A DNA stretch of 64,000 nt, taken from Corynebacterium sp. sy039. Its GTDB lineage: Bacteria; Actinomycetota; Actinomycetes; Mycobacteriales; Mycobacteriaceae. Numbering within the stretch: position 1 is the first letter of the stretch; each line of letters opens with the position of its first letter. Below are positions 59,580-64,000 of the stretch, piece after piece. The translations under genes and the position numbers were made by a program. The notes under the pieces were generated by a model. That model had not been told where the DNA came from. It did not search any database and worked only from the letters and a program-made list of their open reading frames with translations. Location of the stretch: NCBI RefSeq assembly GCF_007904105.1, contig NZ_CP042325.1:992001-1056000 (forward strand), given 5' to 3'.

Positions 59580-59865
59580 AACACTAAACGTCGGGTGTTG
59601 GTATGAAGATACTCTTGCGGCAGTGATGATCGTAAGAGGGATAGTTCAGCAGAGTTGCTGCAAAAATAGCTCGTAGGGTGCCTATGTGGAGGAAAGAAGA
59701 ATGCACCTGCGAAGCGATGGTTTTCACTGTAGCTTAGTGAATTTGTAGAAGAACTTGATGGGGGGGGGGACACCATCTTTATAGAGTAGAATGCGTAGTT
59801 TTCGTTACATCTTGTTGTGCTTGAAAATTTGAGCTAGAAGTGGGAAAACCTGTCTAAGGATAATA
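59580..59865 (+). other. Gene-free gap with a G10 tract
   Basis: These 286 bp separate the methyltransferase from the ABC genes. No supported gene is present, though a 66-codon minus-strand frame (59576-59776) crosses the homopolymer. A run of ten G lies at 59760-59769, about 97 bp before the ABC start. Such runs can vary in length. Confidence 0.5.
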
Positions 59866-60501
59866 GTGATTACTGAACTTATAGTAGAGAATATTTCGCT
59901 GAATATAGAGCACCGAGCGATTTTAGAGTCTCAATCTTTTTGTCTTTCCTCGGGAAAAGCATTAGGCATAACAGGTGCCAATGGTGCAGGGAAAACTATG
60001 ATACTAAAAATTTGTGCTGGGGTTCTCACACCATCTACCGGGACTGTGCATTATCTCAAAGACAAAAAGTTAATCAGAGCTGAAAATGCTCGTGGGCATA
60101 TTGGAATGGTTCTCGGAAGTCCAGTATTCTATCCCGGTCAAAGCTGCCGAGAAGTAGTTCGATTTCATGCAGCGCATTTTGATGGGAAGTCGGAAGTGGA
60201 CGTCACACTTAAAAAGTTTGGTCTAGAACAAGTTTTAGATGCGTCGCATGAAAAACTTTCACTGGGACAACGAATGCGCTTGGCGCTGGCGAGGGCGTGG
60301 ATAACTAATCCAGATGTATTGATTCTTGATGAACCAGATAACGCTCTCGACGATGTTGCAATGAATATCCTGCTTCAAGAAATAAACAAGAAATTAGATT
60401 CTGGCAGGATATGCATACTTGCGACGCATAATAAAGATTTACTAAAGAAAATGGCGAATGATAATAGATGGGATTTTCTCCATCTGGAGAAGAACATATG
60501 A
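59866..60501 (+). CDS. ABC transporter ATP-binding protein
   Basis: The 211-residue ATPase (GTG start, AAGGA 5 bp upstream) has Walker A GANGAGKT (37-44), a variant signature LSLGQ (131-135), Walker B VLILDEP (151-157) and the H-loop ATHN. It is of the exporter type that pairs with separate permeases in antibiotic or bacteriocin self-protection and in lipid or peptide export. Its stop codon overlaps the permease start by 4 bp, so the two form one system. The substrate is unknown. Confidence 0.88.
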   Translation: MITELIVENISLNIEHRAILESQSFCLSSGKALGITGANGAGKTMILKICAGVLTPSTGTVHYLKDKKLIRAENARGHIGMVLGSPVFYPGQSCREVVRFHAAHFDGKSEVDVTLKKFGLEQVLDASHEKLSLGQRMRLALARAWITNPDVLILDEPDNALDDVAMNILLQEINKKLDSGRICILATHNKDLLKKMANDNRWDFLHLEKNI

Positions 60502-61163
60502 ATTATCCATATACTATATCGACAAAAGAAGTTGTGTGCCGTTGTGCAGTATTCAGTGCTGTTATTTTTCTCGCGCTACTTTTCTTTTCTATTGCTGAGC
60601 CAAGTGAATCAGAGATGAATATCCAAACATCGATATTACCTTGGTTTTTATCATTGGCTATTGGCGTGTGGGTGTTTTCCGTCGTCAATACTGTTGCACA
60701 GCGTGAAAAATTGCTACAGCTTTACAATCGCAAATTTCTCTCTATTTTTATCAGCTACCCATCCAAATCTGGAGCATATTTTGCTAAAGATTGTCGCAGA
60801 ATGTGGCTATACACAGCACTAATTGACTTCTGTGGTTTAGTCATCCCTATGGGTGTAGGTCTATTATTTGTGCATCCATCTTCCGAAGTTTTCATTTCAG
60901 TCAGCATTGGTATGATCTTCAGCGCGATTCTAGCAACCTCTATATCAGTTATCGCAGTTTCTTGTGGAGTGCGGTGGGCAAGTGATTCAGGTGCAATTTT
61001 AGTCTCATTCTGTCTTTCTATGCTTGTAGCAAATGGGTTTGCCAACGGACCTTCGGGGGCCTCACTATCGACAATTATTTGTTGTTCGCTTGTTATGTTC
61101 TGCATAGCTATTGGTGTATTTCGATACACAACAGCCTGGCTTTCGACGCAGGAATTAGTCTGA
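60498..61163 (+). CDS. Six-helix ABC transporter permease
   Basis: The 221-residue protein has six hydrophobic segments (about 15-35, 48-70, 100-125, 130-155, 160-180, 185-210) with no other domain, fitting an ABC-2-like permease. The ATG at 60498 overlaps the ATPase stop codon in an ATGA arrangement, which favours coupled translation. No family is recognised with certainty. Confidence 0.78.
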   Translation: MNYPYTISTKEVVCRCAVFSAVIFLALLFFSIAEPSESEMNIQTSILPWFLSLAIGVWVFSVVNTVAQREKLLQLYNRKFLSIFISYPSKSGAYFAKDCRRMWLYTALIDFCGLVIPMGVGLLFVHPSSEVFISVSIGMIFSAILATSISVIAVSCGVRWASDSGAILVSFCLSMLVANGFANGPSGASLSTIICCSLVMFCIAIGVFRYTTAWLSTQELV

Positions 61164-61183
61164 ATTACTTTAAGGAGAGACAT

Positions 61184-61414
61184 ATGAGTAAAAGTGATTG
61201 GTTGCTTACCATTGCAGCTCTATCTTCTCTTTTACTGGGGCTGGGATTCATTATTATTTTTTACAGCACTAACCTATTAGATTTTTCTACAATGCTCGCT
61301 AACGCCATCTCCTTCATAGCGTTAGCGATTGGGTTATGTTGTGCCCTAGGGTGGCGTCGAAGGCAGACAAAAAAGCAAAGTCTTAGCGCACATCCAACTC
61401 TCGGTAGCGGTTAA
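61184..61414 (+). CDS. Small two-helix membrane protein
   Basis: The 76-residue protein has two hydrophobic helices (6-28 and 36-56) and a basic tail. A strong ribosome binding site AAGGAGAG lies 5 bp before the ATG, 20 bp after the permease gene, so it is the third gene of the ABC operon. Its last 32 bp overlap the 3' end of the convergent ATPase gene. It may assist the transporter, but the role is unknown. Confidence 0.65.
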   Translation: MSKSDWLLTIAALSSLLLGLGFIIIFYSTNLLDFSTMLANAISFIALAIGLCCALGWRRRQTKKQSLSAHPTLGSG

Positions 61415-63176
61415 TAGCCGCCATGACTTCTAATACCCTGGGTAGAGCAAGATGCCCCGGGTGAGTAGTCCCATGACCTCCTCGACGTTCCCCACCGCTC
61501 AAAGAATCCATGCCCTCCTGCTGCGCCCGCATAATAAGCTCTGAAACCTGCTCTACCAGTGGCGTTGTATCATCATCACGGTCTTTGAGTACACCAATAA
61601 TCCGCGCAATAGCCTGGGTCTGTGATCTATCAACTAACTGTGCCACGGCACTAAGATCAATAACGCTGCGACCAAGAATAATGCTATCCCTGGACTGCGC
61701 CTTTGGGGGTTTAGCGCCATGTTTGCCAAACTTTTCGCTTTTAGCTAAACCGCCTTGGCGTAAGCGTCGTGCTGCAGGAAGCTCAAAAGTCTGCGCTGCT
61801 GCAACTGGTTGAGTGTCAGCTGGTTGGGTGGGAGTTGGCTGACTAGTACTTGGTTGAGTCACAGCTGGTTGAGCCCTCAGAGTTGGCTCTAGCCCTTGCG
61901 CCTGCTCCGTCACATCCTGTGGCTCATAAGAATCCATCATGATCACATGATCCGCCACATCAAAGAAATCCCCAGAACCACCGGCAACAAGAACAGTCGA
62001 AACACCACAATCTGTGTACAGTGCACGAATCCTGTCAATAAAAGGGGTAATAGGCTCCTTATGGGCAGGAACAATGCTGCGCATCCGTTGGTCACGGATC
62101 ATAAAGTTTGTTGCCGACGTATCCTCATCAATGAGCAAACAATCAGCACCTGCCTCCAACGCCTCCATCAAAGACGCAGCCTGGGAGGTAGAACCCGAAG
62201 CATTCGTAGTAGAAAAATGGCGGGTATCAGTGCCCGAGGGCAAATTATTGATGAAAGGAGAAATATCAGTACGCGCCACACTACGCCCGTCTTCGGCACG
62301 GATAGCACACGCATCAGGGCAGGTGATTGCCCACTCACGCCCATCACCCGCAATGTGGTTATAAATACCGCGCTCTATAGCCCGCAACACAGTGGATTTA
62401 CCGTGATAGCCACCACCAATAATCACACTAATTCCTTGCGGCACACCCATGCCTGTGACCTCACGCCCTGACGCCAGGCGTATCGTCGTGCGCAAAGATT
62501 CAGGTGAGGAAAACTCCCGTGCTCCCTCCAATGGCAGATTAGAGTTCCCCGCAGCACGCGGCAACACACTGCCATCACCCAGAAAAGCCACAAGCCCCCT
62601 GCCCGCAAGTTGGCTCCGTAGATCTTCCTGGTCACAGACCAATTGGATATGTGCCTGGAGTTCCCGAGCATCCATATCCCACACAGCTGCTTGCGCTAGA
62701 TCCGGTAGAGTCTCGTAGAGTAATTTTTCTGCCGCATAGCCCCGGATACGACGCCCCCTCGCCGGCAATGCCACCTCAATCCGCAGCTCAGCATATTCTT
62801 TTGTGAGTACGACGGCAGCCCGCTGGAGAACTTCCTGCCCAGGAATATCAATAGCAATAGAGCCATGTTCTTTATTGCCTGTGAAACGGTATTTTTTGAT
62901 TTCACGGGCGAAACGTCGTGCAATAAAATCTGTTGCGGCGTGATAGGCGGCACGGTGTTGGTTAGGTCGGCTACAGCGAGATAGTTCTGCTATGACTGTA
63001 GGGTCAACTACTGCTTCCGTGAGATTGAGCCTGATCCTGGCTAGTGAAGGGGCAGCATAGGGGTCTGATTGGACTCGGTCAATAAATAGATCAGTGTCAT
63101 GGTCAATATCCCAGCGCCCACGGAGGCGTTTATATGCGCCAAAACCAGCACCGTCAATGTCACGGAAGATACTCAT
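61383..63176 (-). CDS. Predicted ATPase of the ABC class (ABC_ATPase family)
   Basis: The 597-residue protein matches the COG3044-type ATPase family. Walker A is GGGYHGKST (254-262), and the Walker B segment is CLLIDEDTSATNFM (346-359). Residues 431-463 form a repetitive linker rich in Thr, Gln and Pro (TQPxxxQP units) that looks like a species-specific insertion. The cellular role of the family is not established. It lies 11 bp after the membrane-anchored ABM gene and is probably co-transcribed. Confidence 0.8.
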   Translation of the reverse strand: MSIFRDIDGAGFGAYKRLRGRWDIDHDTDLFIDRVQSDPYAAPSLARIRLNLTEAVVDPTVIAELSRCSRPNQHRAAYHAATDFIARRFAREIKKYRFTGNKEHGSIAIDIPGQEVLQRAAVVLTKEYAELRIEVALPARGRRIRGYAAEKLLYETLPDLAQAAVWDMDARELQAHIQLVCDQEDLRSQLAGRGLVAFLGDGSVLPRAAGNSNLPLEGAREFSSPESLRTTIRLASGREVTGMGVPQGISVIIGGGYHGKSTVLRAIERGIYNHIAGDGREWAITCPDACAIRAEDGRSVARTDISPFINNLPSGTDTRHFSTTNASGSTSQAASLMEALEAGADCLLIDEDTSATNFMIRDQRMRSIVPAHKEPITPFIDRIRALYTDCGVSTVLVAGGSGDFFDVADHVIMMDSYEPQDVTEQAQGLEPTLRAQPAVTQPSTSQPTPTQPADTQPVAAAQTFELPAARRLRQGGLAKSEKFGKHGAKPPKAQSRDSIILGRSVIDLSAVAQLVDRSQTQAIARIIGVLKDRDDDTTPLVEQVSELIMRAQQEGMDSLSGGERRGGHGTTHPGHLALPRVLEVMAAINRYRELDVR

Positions 63177-63187
63177 AGTCTCCCATG

Positions 63188-63880
63188 CTAGTGCATTGGT
63201 TTCTTCTTCCGTGGTTTCGTGAGCCAGGGGTGAAACTTCTGAGTTAGAAACGGAAGGATCAGGTAAACCATCAGTGGCATCACGATGACCACAGCAAGAG
63301 TAACTTTCACAGGAAGTGGTGTTGTTGCTGGTAGAAGCATTGATAGGAGGATATTGATGGTCATGGTCATGGGGTAGAAACCACAGAAAATAACAATCAT
63401 CTGTTTCCAGCGTGGGGGAATGATGCTTTCTTGTTCTGCAGCTGTAGGAGCGCTGGTATGTGATTCCCCATCTCTATCTTCTATAAAGCTGTCGACGTTG
63501 TCCGTAGCTTGAATACCATGAGAATCATCATCGATGATTGGGCTATCAAACCAACCTTCAACACCTGTGCGCTTATGGGCTTTTTCTTCTTGGATATGTT
63601 CCTTAAAGCGCTGTGACCAGAGCTTACGTTCCTCTGATTGTTCCCAGAGTGCTAGGTTTTCTGGGGAATCAAAGCGATAAATCATCACCCACAGGTCAGA
63701 GTTGGGTTGAGTCCGGATAAACCCAGATCCTAGGTAACCAGGGAAATTAATGATGATGCTTTGCCCTATACTAAACCAGGGTGCAACCTTCTCTGCGGCG
63801 TGTGTGTCCACTTTTCTAAAAATTTGGACAGTAACAGAGGATGGTGAAACTGCCTTATTAGTTTGAGATGGTGTACTCAT
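63188..63880 (-). CDS. ABM-domain protein with two C-terminal membrane helices
   Basis: The 230-residue form begins MSTPSQTNKAVSPSSVTVQI. An antibiotic-biosynthesis-monooxygenase (ferredoxin-like) domain covers about residues 12-105, with FPGYLGSGFIRTQPNSDLWVM-type residues. A polar linker leads to two membrane helices (about 156-180 and 188-212) and a basic tail. This resembles the COG3224 group. The start at 63880 is chosen by the domain limit. A TAAAAT box ending 7 bp before the ATG suggests a leaderless mRNA. An in-frame ATG at 63988 would add 36 residues. Confidence 0.75.
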   Translation of the reverse strand: MSTPSQTNKAVSPSSVTVQIFRKVDTHAAEKVAPWFSIGQSIIINFPGYLGSGFIRTQPNSDLWVMIYRFDSPENLALWEQSEERKLWSQRFKEHIQEEKAHKRTGVEGWFDSPIIDDDSHGIQATDNVDSFIEDRDGESHTSAPTAAEQESIIPPRWKQMIVIFCGFYPMTMTINILLSMLLPATTPLPVKVTLAVVIVMPLMVYLILPFLTQKFHPWLTKPRKKKPMH

Positions 63881-64000
63881 AGGCAGGATTTTAGTGCTTG
63901 ATATTCTTTGTTGGAATGCGACTGAAGAAATTTTACCTAAAATTAATTTTATGAGCCCATCGCCCTCTTTTATGACTTTGCTTACCATGATGCTGAAGCA

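Noticed and set aside
59576-59776. 66-codon minus-strand frame crossing the poly-G tract
   Set aside because: No convincing ribosome binding site, low-complexity start, no family features; kept only as a note for the homopolymer.

Overview
The window is a stretch of actinobacterial chromosome from the genus Corynebacterium. The evidence is the gene order (IclR/LtbR-leuCD, mutT1-gpsA-ddl-thiL-ung-recG-rsmD-coaD, polA-rpsA-ptsG-coaE-uvrB, uvrA-infC-rpmI-rplT-pheST-argCJBDFRGH-tyrS), the protein sequences (for example a one-chain glucose PTS enzyme between rpsA and coaE), and a 16S rRNA of Corynebacterium type. Base composition looks lower in G+C than most members of the genus. Together with the C. 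diphtheriae-like 16S this would fit a low-G+C species such as C. kutscheri, but the species is only an inference.

Layout. 0-5 kb: 5' part of a dihydroxyacetone kinase gene, its upstream IclR regulator, and leuCD reading away from it. 5-16.5 kb: housekeeping genes (gpsA, ddl, thiL, ung, recG, a biotinyl-type domain protein, rsmD, coaD), a membrane-anchored protein with two DUF3515-like repeats, and a polar amino acid ABC importer. 16.6 kb: a tRNA with a CAA anticodon. 17-27 kb: polA, rpsA, ptsG, coaE, uvrB and a universal stress protein. 27-34.5 kb: a HelD/HelR-like helicase, a DoxX protein with a basic tail, a metallo-hydrolase and uvrA. 34.5-36 kb: the infC-rpmI-rplT operon, with a structured leader and an AUU start codon. 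36-51.5 kb: an rRNA methyltransferase, pheST, the complete arginine cluster argCJBDF-R-GH, a Trm112-like protein and tyrS. 51.5-57.1 kb: a complete rRNA operon (16S-23S-5S) with no tRNA in its spacers. 57.1-61.4 kb: an accessory region just downstream of 5S. 61.4-64 kb: an ABC-class ATPase and a membrane-anchored monooxygenase-fold protein on the minus strand.

The core genes form conserved operons. leuCD makes leucine precursors and is probably controlled by the divergent IclR protein through a palindrome between them. The arginine genes run from glutamate to arginine and carry their own ArgR repressor. UvrA and UvrB, PolA, Ung and RecG provide much of the DNA repair set. infC-rpmI-rplT, rpsA, pheST, tyrS and the rrn operon serve translation.

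The unusual part is 57.1-61.4 kb. A secreted protein with an acidic middle and a Gly/Ala-rich hydrophobic C-terminus is followed by a small four-helix membrane protein. Inverted copies of a 24-bp sequence flank this pair, and a third copy lies nearby. Next come a methyltransferase, an ABC ATPase with a six-helix permease, and a two-helix small membrane protein. The arrangement suggests a mobile toxin/bacteriocin-like gene with immunity and export functions, but none of these proteins is recognised as a known family and the function is inference.
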